Notes under the pieces: model-generated
What the model saw: the letters and a program-made list of their open reading frames with translations, nothing else
Database searches by the model: none
What the model was told of the DNA's origin: nothing
Position numbers and translations under genes: made by a program
Assembly: GCA_000469685.2 (NCBI GenBank)
Contig: LS997562.1
Coordinates: 44,148,869 to 44,212,868, forward strand
DNA: 64,000 nt
Direction: 5' to 3'
Source: Haemonchus contortus
Lineage: Eukaryota > Nematoda > Chromadorea > Rhabditida > Trichostrongylidae
In this document: in pieces, positions 23,801-34,978 of the stretch
Numbering within the stretch: the stretch's first letter is position 1
Layout of the letters: the number at the start of each line of letters is the position of its first letter

Positions 23801-25222
23801 TTAGGCAGAAACAAAAAAACTCTGAAGAGGTTACAGCTCGAGAAGAAGCAAATGCTAATGTAGAAGGTCTGTCAGGGTAGATTGAAAAATTTCCTTTGAA
23901 CATTGCAGACTTCATCGAAATACGCTCAAAATATATGGAGAGTAAACTGAGTTCAGGATATTGAGTGGAAAATATGCACTAATATATACTTTGGTGAACG
24001 TTTGGCGGGTGTGATTTATCGTTAGACGGTGCATGGAAATGAAAAGCAATTATGGGAAATCTATTCAAAGGACGTCCTGGAAGAAATCATTCAAAAATGA
24101 ACAGATGAGGCTACGAACAGAGCAGAAGATGCTTATTGATCCACAAGAATTGCTCGTAGCCTGTCACCGTTTGGCTCGTGGAGTTGAAGCCAGTGAGGCT
24201 CGTCGACATCATGCATGACTGCGCTCAGCACTCTTCTAAATTAATATACGGGCGAAGAGAAGGAGCTTCGTCAGTCATAGGGGAGATCGCCTCGTCAAAG
24301 GATAATTCGTCTCCCTGCCCACCGGATCGACTAGCAATTGCATTTGCCGGAGCTAAACACTGGAAAACCAAGTGGCACGTAGTATTCTGAGGCCGCCTAA
24401 ATCTTCTTGAAGATCTTCACAAAGGTCTCGGCCAACTTTGCCAAGTTTACAAAGCAGTAACTGAGGTTGTGTGTGTTAGCAGTTGTCGATACTGGAGATC
24501 CAGTCGACCTTGAAAAGCAATCGGAAACGGCTTTTGTTCACGAGCAGTGACGAAATAACGGCCGACGAGCAATTCGTCGTTCAACGTAACCGCTGCCCGC
24601 CCCACCACAGCCGCTGGTGGGATTATCCAGGATTTGCGTCAACGGTACCCGGGAAATCCTCATAGATCTTTGGCACCAGATTACGCGATGATAGCCATAT
24701 GGGAAAGATCAACGAACTCATTCGTTTCGCTCATTTGCCCCATTTTGAGCAAAGAAATTACCAACACCTGATTTCAAAGATGTACGGCATCCCCTTCGCG
24801 GCACCTTCCATACGGTTTAAGGCCACTACTAGAATGGACTTTATCAGCCACATTCAATGAAAGTTACGAACTTAGGAGGATCAACCCTTAAAAGAAGTTG
24901 AAGAAGTTTTCCTCAGCCTCCCAAAACTCTGCGTTCAACCTTTTCGTAAAATCAAATAATTGACTGAGTAACACTTTCTTTCCTTTTCTACCTCATTACA
25001 GTTTTCATGGAGAGGGCCTGCTATTAAAAATGATTTATTATAAGTTGATTGTGAATAGAACAGGACAAAGAGGGGAATGATGGCCAGTGACTGGAGGAAA
25101 ATAGAAATGCCTATAACATCTTCCAGTAATTACAGTGAGAATAATCCTACTTAATATAATTCGCTAAGTGTGTCTGTTGGTGTGTCGGTGTGTGTGTGTG
25201 TGTGTGTCGGTGTGTGTGTTTG
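20839..25222. other. no gene recognised
   Basis: Long AT-rich stretch with a GC-rich patch at about 21080-21210, where a Gly-rich open frame is probably composition-driven. 24480-24680 is also relatively GC-rich and may be an old repeat. 25168-25222 is GT-rich simple sequence directly before the tandem array. No splice-supported exon was found. Confidence 0.45.
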
Positions 25223-25819
25223 ACCGGAAATTCATAACTCCTGTCCCCGTGAACCTAGAAAGCTCAAATTTGGTAGGAGTACGGGGGTAAAAAAGGGAAT
25301 ACTTTTGGCAGGTGGCAGAACCGGACTCCGCCCACAGTTGGCAGGGCGTGCGCTATAGAAATTTTGGGCCGGAAACTCATAACTCCTGTTCCACTGGACC
25401 CAGAGCGTTGAAAATTGGTGCGAGTACAGGAGGCATGATGGGAACACTTATGGTAGGTGGCAGGACTAGACTCCGCCCACAGGGGGCGGAGCGTGCGCGA
25501 TAGAAATTTTAGGTCGCTAATTCATAATTCCTGCTCCACTGGACCCAGAGCGTTCAAACTTGGTAGGAGTAAAGGAAATAGGATGGGAACACTTATGGCA
25601 GGTAGAAGGACCGGACTCCGCCTGCAAGGGGCGGGGCGTGCGCGATAGAAATTTTATGAAGCAAACTCATAACTCCTGTCCCAGTGGACCCAAAGCGTTC
25701 AAAATCGGTAGGATTACAGGGGGCGGCATGGGGACACTTATGGCAGGTAGTAGGAGCGAACTCCGCCTACAGTGGGCGGAGCGTGCGCGTTAGAAATTTT
25801 AGGTTGCAAATTCATAACA
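25223..25819. repeat. 145-bp tandem repeat, four copies plus the start of a fifth
   Basis: The landmark TTCATAACTCCTG (with small changes) recurs at 25231, 25376, 25521, 25666 and 25811, an exact period of 145. Shared blocks include GGACCCAGAGCGTT, GGTAGGAGTA, ACACTTATGGCAGGT, GCGTGCGC and TAGAAATTTTA. Each unit holds a GC-rich inverted repeat of about 8 bp arms (for example CTCCGCC...GGGCGGAG at 25471-25491 and 25761-25781). The copies have diverged at many sites, so the array is old. The open frames across it are by-products, since 145 is not a multiple of 3. Confidence 0.9.
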
Positions 25820-26473
25820 CATAATAATAATAACAGCGTTGCAATCCCCTTCGCGTCAAGACTGGAACCTTTCCAATGACGGCAGTGTAGACCGTGTCGT
25901 GGTCGTAGGTACTCTGTGACAGGAACTGATAACAACTGATAAGAACTGATAAGGGGCCTTAGAGAGCAAAAGGGTATTCATGATCAAATACCGACTCTTT
26001 CAAATGTTTCATTCAATAAACCGGGTGAATGCAGTAATAGCGACCGATTAAAGACATTTCTCCATACGCAATGAGAATATTGTCCATTTCTCGCTATTGA
26101 ACTACGACCGTTACGTAGTAAGCTCTGTGGCACAACGAAGTACCACGATTCCTTTTTGTTTTGTGACATATCATTTGTGACTAAGCTCATCTGACCGCTA
26201 ATGATTAGGAATTCCCAATTAATGAAAACTCCGTGGGAAATTGTTCGATTGATAACGACATCTGTGATAGGCGTTACTATCCATTTCTGGGTACCATTGA
26301 AGACATTGCCTTTCAATCAGTTAAGCCATCAATGTGACACAATTTCGAGATGAAGAGCAATGTATCGAGACTTCTAATTAGTATACAATTAATTATGTTA
26401 CAGAAAAAATCGCTCCCAATTCGGAGCTCATGCTGGGAGTGTAGAGCTTTCGAGTAAAAGCAAATTCCTTACA

Positions 26474-26542
26474 AGAAGGAGGAGCGCCCGGCGAAGCCGG
26501 GCGATACCATAAGAAGGAGGGAAGCCTGGCGTTAGCCGGGCG
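26474..26542. repeat. two related GC-rich hairpins
   Basis: Two copies of an about 30-base unit begin with AGAAGGAG at 26474 and 26512. Both end in a stem-loop: CGCCCGGCGAAGCCGGGCG in the first and GCCTGGCGTTAGCCGGGC in the second. They stand out from the AT-rich surroundings. Origin is unknown. Confidence 0.6.
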
Positions 26543-28251
26543 GCCCGACTGGTAAATATTAATGGACGATCTTTTACCGGTATTATTGCTAAGGATATCA
26601 GAAATAGTAGGAATATAATAAGAGTTAGGTTCCTTAACCTAAAACATTGAATTAAATGAACCATTGGAGATTGTGCTTGTAAAAAGAGTAAACATTCCCA
26701 GTCCAGTTTTCATTCAACCAATCTCTAATACTACGGAGAAGCAATCGTTGAAGCTTCCGTGCAGGTTCAACTTTCAATTACCATTAGTCCTATTACTGCT
26801 CATATGGATTTCTTTAGAACTCTTATAAAGTCTAGTCCGCAAGGGCTACTCATCGTGTGAAAAAATGAGCCTTCAATTTACTACAAATAAACTTTTTGTA
26901 AATAGTAGTAAAACAAGTGTTTATCTTTCTATTCCTCAAGAAAAAAAAAACCTTCCACTAAAACTAAGGAGAAAACCAATTGTGCCGATTCAACCAACGA
27001 ATACATGGCAATCAAACGCTTCCGATGCCAATTTGCCTCACTGCGGGCTACCAAACGAGGCCGACCGAGGCTACGCTACGGAATGAAATAATCCCTGGGC
27101 GGCTCTTTGATGACTGGGGAGGGGAAAGAGCGGTGAGTGAACATTCAGTGAAGCCAAGCCTTTGTAATGAGACACAAAACCCCGTTGTCATTACTCATTC
27201 GAAAAGTCAGTCAGCCGTAATGTTGCTGTGAGATGTGCCGGAGAGATAACCTTAAACTAAGGAACCTCGTACCATACGTTTCGTGGAAATATAGTTTTAA
27301 ATGTTCAGATGAAAGAGCTTTTATTGAAAAAGTAGTTGCATAGGCAGTTATGAGGACAACGGACCGGTTTCGACACGGCTCTCACTGGAATACTAATTCA
27401 GGCAGCGACCGCCCACTCCCATCCCGAGTCTCGACCATGGTTAGCATAAGGATATTCACAGCAGCAGGGGGGTAGTGTAGAATTTAGCATTCCGTAGCCA
27501 GTCAGCGCCGGTTTCAATTTCGATTTGTGAAAAGTTGTTTTCGAGCGGAGAACAAAGAGCCTCTAAATGACTACGATAAGGTCGGAAACGATCAAAGAAA
27601 GTAGATTCCGCCAACAACAACCGCACAACAATTGAGCCACCTACAAATATCGATTGAAATCTACTGACGATAAATTGCTGAATTACTGAATGGAGAGGTC
27701 GATATATTCCCCAGAAGCATGACGATGTCATAACTTGCCTATAGTCGTGCTCGAATATTGACAAGAATCTCTGCCTACCGTATCTCAACCACTATTTTAC
27801 GTCTCCAACGTTGTCTCTTTCCTCTACCACGTAGTCTTACGAAGCAACAAAGATTGCAAAACTAAAAAAGGGCATCTGGATGCAATATTTGAAATGGTCC
27901 TCGAATTTGCAGTCGGCATTGTTATGGAAATGCTCCCATAAATGGACTCTACCACGTCAAATCGTTTTATATGAGGAATTTCATGTGCACTTTGGCAGGT
28001 GGTCGAGCATAAATACGTTTTTATAAGTGGAATAAAAGGGAATTGAATCATTTCAAATTCAGAAAGATTAATAAATCAATTTTTTAAGATATTGGAGTTA
28101 GTCATGCAGTGCTATTAACAGCACCGCAGAAGATAATATCCTCGAGTTCGGTTTGCAATCGTATTACCACATTATCAAACTTAAAGTAGTTTAACCCATT
28201 GGCGACTGCGCCTTTAACCTTTAGTTTCTCTTATAACTGTATTTGGAAATG

Positions 28252-28315
28252 AATGATTGCTGGACCACAGTGCCTCAAGATTCAATGATTGCTGGACCAC
28301 AGTGCCTCAAGATTC
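28252..28315. repeat. 32-bp tandem duplication
   Basis: The unit AATGATTGCTGGACCACAGT plus 12 further bases is present twice, head to tail, with no difference between copies. Recent local duplication in non-coding sequence. Confidence 0.85.
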
Positions 28316-31025
28316 TCTAGAAGGTTGTGAGCTTAGCTGATACTTGAAAACATGAAAAAAATTATAAGAACACTTGATAAATAATATAAATACTACAGGA
28401 GCACGATATGGTGTGGCCCGCCAGCGAGCTCGTCAATGGGCTGAATACTCTTATAGAATATATCTGTCAAGAGATAAACTGACTTGTTCCTCGGTAGATA
28501 TTAATAGCAGGCCTACTTGAAAATGTAGAGCTACCGAGTGTACCCTAGGTGCTGCCTTTGATAATGAAGTTGAAAATTCGAGTGAACTACAAAAGCAGTT
28601 TTAACCACGAAAATAGAGGAGAAGAGCGATTACCAAATATCATAGTCTAACGAATACAAGTTCTCAAGCACACGAGCAAAATAAAGACAGCACATATTTT
28701 GAGCATTCCCCTGGTGATTCAATAGCTTAGTTAAGAAGGCACTAGTCAGAAGAAACTTAAAATAATGCCGAATTAATAAAACGGGGGCACAATATTCCAA
28801 TTATCACTTACATCACTATGATAAATTAGATTCCCAAATATTTATAATAGCAACATTCAGGGTTGCATGGGTATCCCATTTATCCTTCAATTACGATACT
28901 GTAACAAATGCAGTCAGACATGGCTAAAATAATGGACTGCGGGTGCGGGAGTGTAAAAAGGTGCTAGTCACTATAGAGAATAGGACAAAGGATAATTATC
29001 TAGATGTCGATCATCGCTTTCGGGATATATCGTTAACTAGGAGAACCGTAGTGGCACAGGGGTGGAGTGCACTTAATCGCAATAAATCAACCTATTTAAT
29101 TACCCACACAGACCCAGCCAGCTAAAAGTGATGACCAGTATGAGAGATAGAGCCTAAGCGCCAGTTCAACTGTATCACAAGGCTGTAAATACACAAACTG
29201 GGTTGCGTCACAGAAGAAGAGAAGCATTTTTCCGATTAAATTTTTACTACATAACGATTATTTTTAGGTAAGTTGATGCTCAAAAGAGCTGAAAAAATGA
29301 CCAGATGCACAGATGAGCTTATCAGCTGAAGAAAGATTATGGTAGAGAGATGAGCGCTAGCATGTAGTTACTTCGAAACTCTTGAACACAAAAAAAGAAA
29401 TGTAAACTGAAAACTTTCGGTAAAAACTTGCTACCAACTACCGTATGACAAGCATGCGTGGGAATAGATTTATCTCGAATGCCTTCAGTGAGCTGAAAGC
29501 CTTTGGATGACTCATTGAAACAACGGGGTTAGTGTGTCTGAATGGACGCAGCAACATAAGGCTCAGGCCAGCTTTACGGAAAAGTGAAAAATCACCCCCA
29601 CGATTGTTTGTTGATACAATCAATCCTCTGGAGTGCGCCAGAAGTGTGGTGGCGGAACAGTTGTCTTCTGTGTTGTAGGAGCACGCGAATCAGATTAAAG
29701 AGACAAGTTTCTCAAAGAAACCCTCTCCTTTCTAAGGAAAGCGAGTGTTCTGTGAAGGCTCGAAAAAAGGCCTGTAGGCTTAGTTCCGAACATATTTTTA
29801 AACTAACACGTAAAATCAATTTAAAGACGAAAAACGAAAAGGAATAGAAAAATGATAAACTTGAACATGGGGGAGGAACCGTGTTCATACCAAAGTGGAA
29901 AGTAGAAAAGTAGTGATAAACACACTACACAAAGCAGGACTTTAACAATGAAAAAGCGCAAGTAACTGGTAAGTTGAAATGGAAAGATGGCCTCGGATCA
30001 CAACGAAGTTCTTATGAAGTTGTTATGTGCACTTGCTCGAGACATAAAGAAGAGCTAAGCAGGGCTATATAACTTCACGGAATTCAATGGCTATTTATTT
30101 AGCAGCATTACTCATGACGTGCACAACTCTATGCTCTTACCCTATAGATCGTACTGATTGGGTTTCAAATTTCTCCCCTATCGTAAGTGACTTGATCACA
30201 AATTCCTCTTCGAGTGACTTTGATCACTAACTTGATTTGTTATGACTTATTTGCATTTCAAAGACCTCAACTGTAAGATTGGCTGGATATCCGAGGATAT
30301 AAACCCAGCCGTACAGTCACTGCTCATGACTCCAGGTTGAATGAAAGGTCCAGTGAAATGCTAGCACAGTTTCCGGACCGGACTGTCTGTTATTACCTCG
30401 ATGGCTGTCTTAGCTCAACAAGAGGGCAACGCTTTGCTAGCTAGTTTCTAAACCCAGCCCTTCACCAACAACTTATAAAGAGAGTGATAGATGAGAGAAA
30501 CGAATATCAAAAAGGAAATCAGAATGAGAGAATAGTATTTACGAAATAAAAAAAAGAGGACGACGCTTCATCGCGGTACATATACGTAGGTTTCACACAG
30601 TAGAACTGCATGGTTCGTACATTAAGACCAATAAAAAGCATCATTCAGACAAGCCCAAGTTCAAAAAGGGTCGTTCGTAGAAATTGAAAGAAAGAGACTA
30701 AACAGCTGATGAACTAATAACATACGCAAAAATACTTTTTGTTAAAGAACAAAATAAGGAATAAATGAGGAAAGGATGGGCAAACAATGTTAAGCTGAAC
30801 TCCAGAGAATACCATCTGATCTGATCATCAAGCTGACTACAGAGATCCAGCAACAGAGTTCCATTTCTATAAAAACGGATAATTTAGGGTTTAGAGAGAA
30901 AATGAGTAATATAATACCTGAAAAAATGTTATGTCCTCAATCATAAAGGCAAAACCGCAGAATCTTGTACATTGAAATACACAAGAATGCACATAGAAAG
31001 CAAACCGTACTCTTTTCTCTCAGCC

Positions 31026-31688
31026 CTACGTTTCATATGTTCTCAGAAAATCTTCAGATGTATGCCGCCTGAGTAACCTGCAATATAAAGAAAACTCATA
31101 GGCTATGAATTATAAGCACAGCTTCTAAAACCAGTCAGAATCGAGCCGTAAGCAGGTGTGTAGTGAATAAGGCCGCCAATGTGTAAGATGCAAAAGGAAC
31201 TCGATTAGTTACCGTACCTCTTGACGGATATTAATGGCAACTACACGTCCAGTGAAATGCTCGAGTGAACGATCGAATGATCGAGAGTGACAAACGATCA
31301 GTCATTAGCGATCCGCTCGATCATCACGTTCGACAACAAGGTAGCGTGCGCTGATGAAGCTCATTAGAAACCAAAGCGCTAAATTTTACTCAGAACTTCG
31401 TCACAGACCCACAGACAGGGGAGTATTCTAAAGTGCACAGGTAAAAATTCTAGTAAAAGCTCAGCTGGAACTTCACAAGCTCATTCGATACTTTTTCATC
31501 CAAAGCAAACGTCAAACGAATTGAACGAGCCACATAACAGCTTAACCATAGAGACAGCGATTATCACACTCAAATGGAGCCAAAAAGTGATAAAATGATA
31601 CACAGCAAATTAGTTACTCACGGATAAAAAGCCGCTTGAGTCCAGCCGTAAACAGCAGTAATACCCATCATTTCTTCATCGAAACCCG
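31026..31688 (-). CDS. last two exons of an unidentified gene
   Basis: Exon 31688-31622 (phase 1 in, phase 2 out) encodes GFDEEMMGITAVYGWTQAAF. It has an acceptor ending CGTTTCAG and a GTGAGT donor. Exon 31077-31026 joins in the right phase and ends at TAG 31026-31028, encoding LLRRHTSEDFLRTYET. The joined peptide is short and reads like a membrane-proximal segment. A possible upstream exon lies at about 31911-31770 (reading SPRDVAVVHQASRNSTEV), but no donor of the needed phase was found, so it is not joined here. No family is recognised. Confidence 0.45.
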
Positions 31689-31917
31689 CTGAAACGAAAT
31701 CTCATATTCTTGTGGATTTGCGTAGGGTTGAAAAAAAATCAGTAAACCGCGATAAAAAAATTGGTCAAATCATGATACGAGGCCGCGTTCTTGGTTCGCG
31801 ACCATCTGTTCAGACTCAACTTCAGTAGAGTTTCGGCTGGCCTGGTGAACGACAGCAACGTCTCTGGGCGACAACGGTTCGAATACTTCTAATCGCGCAA
31901 ACACGAAAACAGCTGAA

Positions 31918-32244
31918 GGTGAAAATGTAGTTGGGGGGTGCCAGCGCTCTTTTGTGCTCTGCGTCTCGTCAGTTCTTACACTATCTAATCATCTCACCCA
32001 TCCCGGAGCTCCTCCCCTTTTAAAAGTTAGGGAAGGAGCTCCGGGGTGGGTGAACCAATTGGATGTCCAATTCTTACCCCTTCCCACCTTTTTGCACGAA
32101 ATAATCATCTCTCCCACACCGGAGCTCCTCCCCTAACTTTTAGAAGGGGAGGAATCGATCTCTGTTATTTCTTTGCACTCTGCCGCCAGTGTCAGAGACG
32201 CAGAGCACAAAAGGGCGCTGGCACCCCCCAACTACATTTTCACC
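31918..32244. mobile_element. hAT-like MITE, 327 bp, with 8-bp target duplication
   Basis: Ends are GGTGAAAATGTAGTTGGGG and its reverse complement. The inverted repeats continue for about 50 bp through GGTGCCAGCGC and GCTCTGCGTCTC. CAGCTGAA is repeated directly on both sides (31910-31917 and 32245-32252), and an 8-bp duplication is typical of hAT elements. The interior has two further hairpins (about 32004-32043 and 32117-32157) around CGGAGCTCCTCCCC. No coding capacity. Confidence 0.85.
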
Positions 32245-32252
32245 CAGCTGAA

Positions 32253-33580
32253 AAAAAATTCAGCAACTGGATAGCTATTATTGCGTGCTTTGTACACGAT
32301 CTACACGGTTTATTCATTCCGAGTTATTCTAGTAACGGACGGGGCACTATCATATGCAGCATACACAAATGACATTAAGCGAACACTTTAAAGCAACGAT
32401 ATTTGAAGTGGACAGTCACAATGAGCGGGTATTGATTGGAGTCGAGCGCGATGCGAACGCTTGCTCCAGTCTGTTGCGCGCCTTTCGCGCCGTCAGGCAC
32501 AACCATTTCAAAATGTACTCAGAATAGCGGCGACAAACAGTGAAACTTAACGTTTTCGAGTTGTTCAATGGGTTTGAAGATCTGATCTTACAAAATTCAC
32601 CTGTACTTGACACGAGGTAAGGTACGGCTCAACGCCGAAAACTGGGGTTTTATATGGGTACACAATAAGCTTGTCGCTGGAGAGAGACGGAAGACAGGGA
32701 CGCTCTGATGAGTACATGTGAGAATATATAATAGAGCTACTTTTAAAACGGAGACTTTCATAAGGCTTCGAATCCCTTTTTAAGCGCCGAACTTTTAGGC
32801 TGAAATAGAGTAGTGTGGGACGCTGTTCTGCATCTTCATAATAGAAGTAACTAAAACAGCGACTGTTTTGGATGATGGGCGGGGAAAAGACGAAAATAGA
32901 GCATGCATGAAATCACCAAGACTTGAAAGTACCGAACAAGGAAGAAGTCAGTTACTTAATGAGGTATTCCTATGTTGTATGAGGGATGTGTAAGTTCACT
33001 GGTGGAACTATAGTGAGAGTTTTGCTGTTCCAAAGGTGAGCCGGACTGCGATTGCTCTGTTTAATGTTTTTGGATATTCCAAGAAACTCACCCCTTTCAT
33101 TTCCTTTCCTTCTCGTCCGATCCATACCTTTTCTGAAGTTCACCTAAAGTGAAGGTAAATTCGCATCAGCTGAAGGTCCATGAATGAATGTAGGGTACAA
33201 AAGCAAATACTAGGAAATACTAGCAAATACTAAACGAATGAAATAAGAAATAAAGATTGAAAAGTTAGCTAAATACGAGGGGAAAAGCGCTTAAACCAGA
33301 ACTATTTAGTAATGATGAACTAGAAACGTGCTGAGAAGAACGAGAAGACGTTTGGAAGTAAAATAAGCAGAACCGGGATGGAAACATTACAAATATGGTT
33401 TTACAAGAAATCAATGCTGCAAGAGGAAGGTCCCCGCCAGGAGAATATGGATAGGTCAAAGGGTGAATCGATTTGCACGCCAATATTCGATCGTCTCCAG
33501 TTCCCCTTTAATACCAGATTACTTACACTGAAGGCTTCTGAAATATGAACTAGAAAGTTATCAAAAATAGGACGATTGAA
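32253..33580. other. no gene recognised
   Basis: AT-rich. A GC-richer patch at 32430-32500 carries a minus-strand open frame without clear splice support. Nothing else stands out. Confidence 0.4.
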
Positions 33581-33938
33581 TCAAATTGTGCTGAGATGGA
33601 CTACTTTCGCATCCACCTGAGAAAAGAAAGTATTATAAAAATAAACCTAGCATAACAATTACCGTATTCTCTGAAGCATTACGATGGAACCTTCAGAGTG
33701 GAAGAAAGACTTTTCTGCTAACGATCGAATAAATGACATACGATCGGTCATTCGGAATGCTTTCGATCATCTCCGTAGACAAGGTGCCGTCGAAATAGAG
33801 CCAGCTGAGTGGTTCCGAGAAACCGTCAGAAGCTTTCCGATACATCAGATGCCTTATAGATAAAAAATTGAACATTTCATCGGTAATTTCTTCATTCAAA
33901 AGGAAGGATTGAGACATGTCCTTGGATCCTAAACGGAA
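33581..33938 (-). CDS. 3' end of an unidentified gene (two exons)
   Basis: The exon running from about 33938 (acceptor CCGTTTAG, phase 1 in) to 33711 encodes an acidic/polar peptide including NEEITDEMFNFLSIRHLMY and PLSWLYFDGTLSTEM. It ends AGA AAA before a GTCTTT donor. A short last exon 33616-33581 follows a TTCTCAG acceptor and reads VDAKVVHLSTI then TGA. An in-frame GTATGT inside the larger exon is an alternative donor. An acceptor a little further upstream (about 33951) is also possible. The upstream part was not found and no family is recognised. Confidence 0.45.
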
Positions 33939-34431
33939 TCGCGCTGCATTTAAATGTATGTCGGACCTAGCACTAGCTCTTGTAGAAGACAAACCCTAAT
34001 GCAGTCTATCTACCTTCTAGGCTGGTACAATACTGAACGCAAGATTCACAACGACCTTGCAAAGACACGAGATCTGGATATGATTCAAGTCCAAATATGA
34101 TACAAGTGTGGATGAAGGTCTCATTTCAGTACAACCCCTAACCACCGGTCGTTGGAAATATCGGTACAACCAGAAATCGAAAAATGAGCAAAAATGTTTG
34201 GTAACACATTCCAAAAAGTTCCCATAAAGTGTCTGATGTTACACCTTCCTACGGTGTGCCTTGATTCATATTTTTGCCAATTTTTTTCTTATAATAGTTG
34301 CTGTACGTCTACATTTCCATTATTCTCCCTTATATATTTATGTTTCTTTTTTGCTATTCTGAATTGTTTGAAAGTTCAGAATCCAAAACAGCATGATCAC
34401 CTTCGGGTCCCGCCCACGCGGTAGGTTCAAA

Positions 34432-34587
34432 GCGAATTTGATGCCAGCTGGTTTCAAGGACTCAGTAGTTATCCATTCCCTCTCAATGGGGTTCCGAAGG
34501 TTCAGAGCGCTTCAACTATCTTCAATTGAGCTTTCATTATAGCCTCTTTCAGTTGACGACTCCGAGGCCAGCTGGCATCGAATTCGC
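34432..34587. repeat. fold-back element with 20-bp arms
   Basis: GCGAATTTGATGCCAGCTGG at 34432-34451 is matched by a near-perfect inverse at 34568-34587 (one mismatch). The about 116-bp interior is not coding. A MITE is likely but no target duplication could be fixed. Confidence 0.6.
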
Positions 34588-34978
34588 CAGTTTTTTTTTT
34601 CAATTTTCAAAATTTGAATCTGACCCATAAAAGGAAGTTCTTTGAGCGTACTCTCTCGTTTTTCCTGTTGCCCTATTGTGAAGAAAAAGCAGTTGACATC
34701 ACATGGCTACACAACGAAGCAAATTATGAAGTGAGATCGCCCCTAAAAATGAGTGAGATAAGTTGTGGACTCTTGACTGGGTGCTTCAAAGTTGCGCCGC
34801 ACACTCCTCATTTAATGAAAATCGCAGTGCTGTTTTAATGAATAGAGATTTATGCAACGTTTCTATAGTCAATCGGTGGCCGTCATTGTCCAGACTAAGC
34901 TGGAATTTATCTGACTGGTTAGAATGGGTGTGTGGAACATGGATCTGAATAGAAGTCGTCAATCCTTTGATCATGCAG

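Larger units (their letters stand above)
25820..31025. other. no gene recognised; small repeats
   Basis: AT-rich. It contains a short AACTGATAAG tandem near 25923-25953, two similar GC-rich hairpins at 26474-26542, and a 32-bp exact duplication at 28252-28315. Open frames are short and not flanked by convincing splice sites on either strand. Confidence 0.45.

Noticed and set aside
25312..25793. Three overlapping plus-strand frames with similar peptides, looking like a repeat protein
   Set aside because: They are translations of the 145-bp tandem array. The period is not a multiple of three, so the frame shifts between units.
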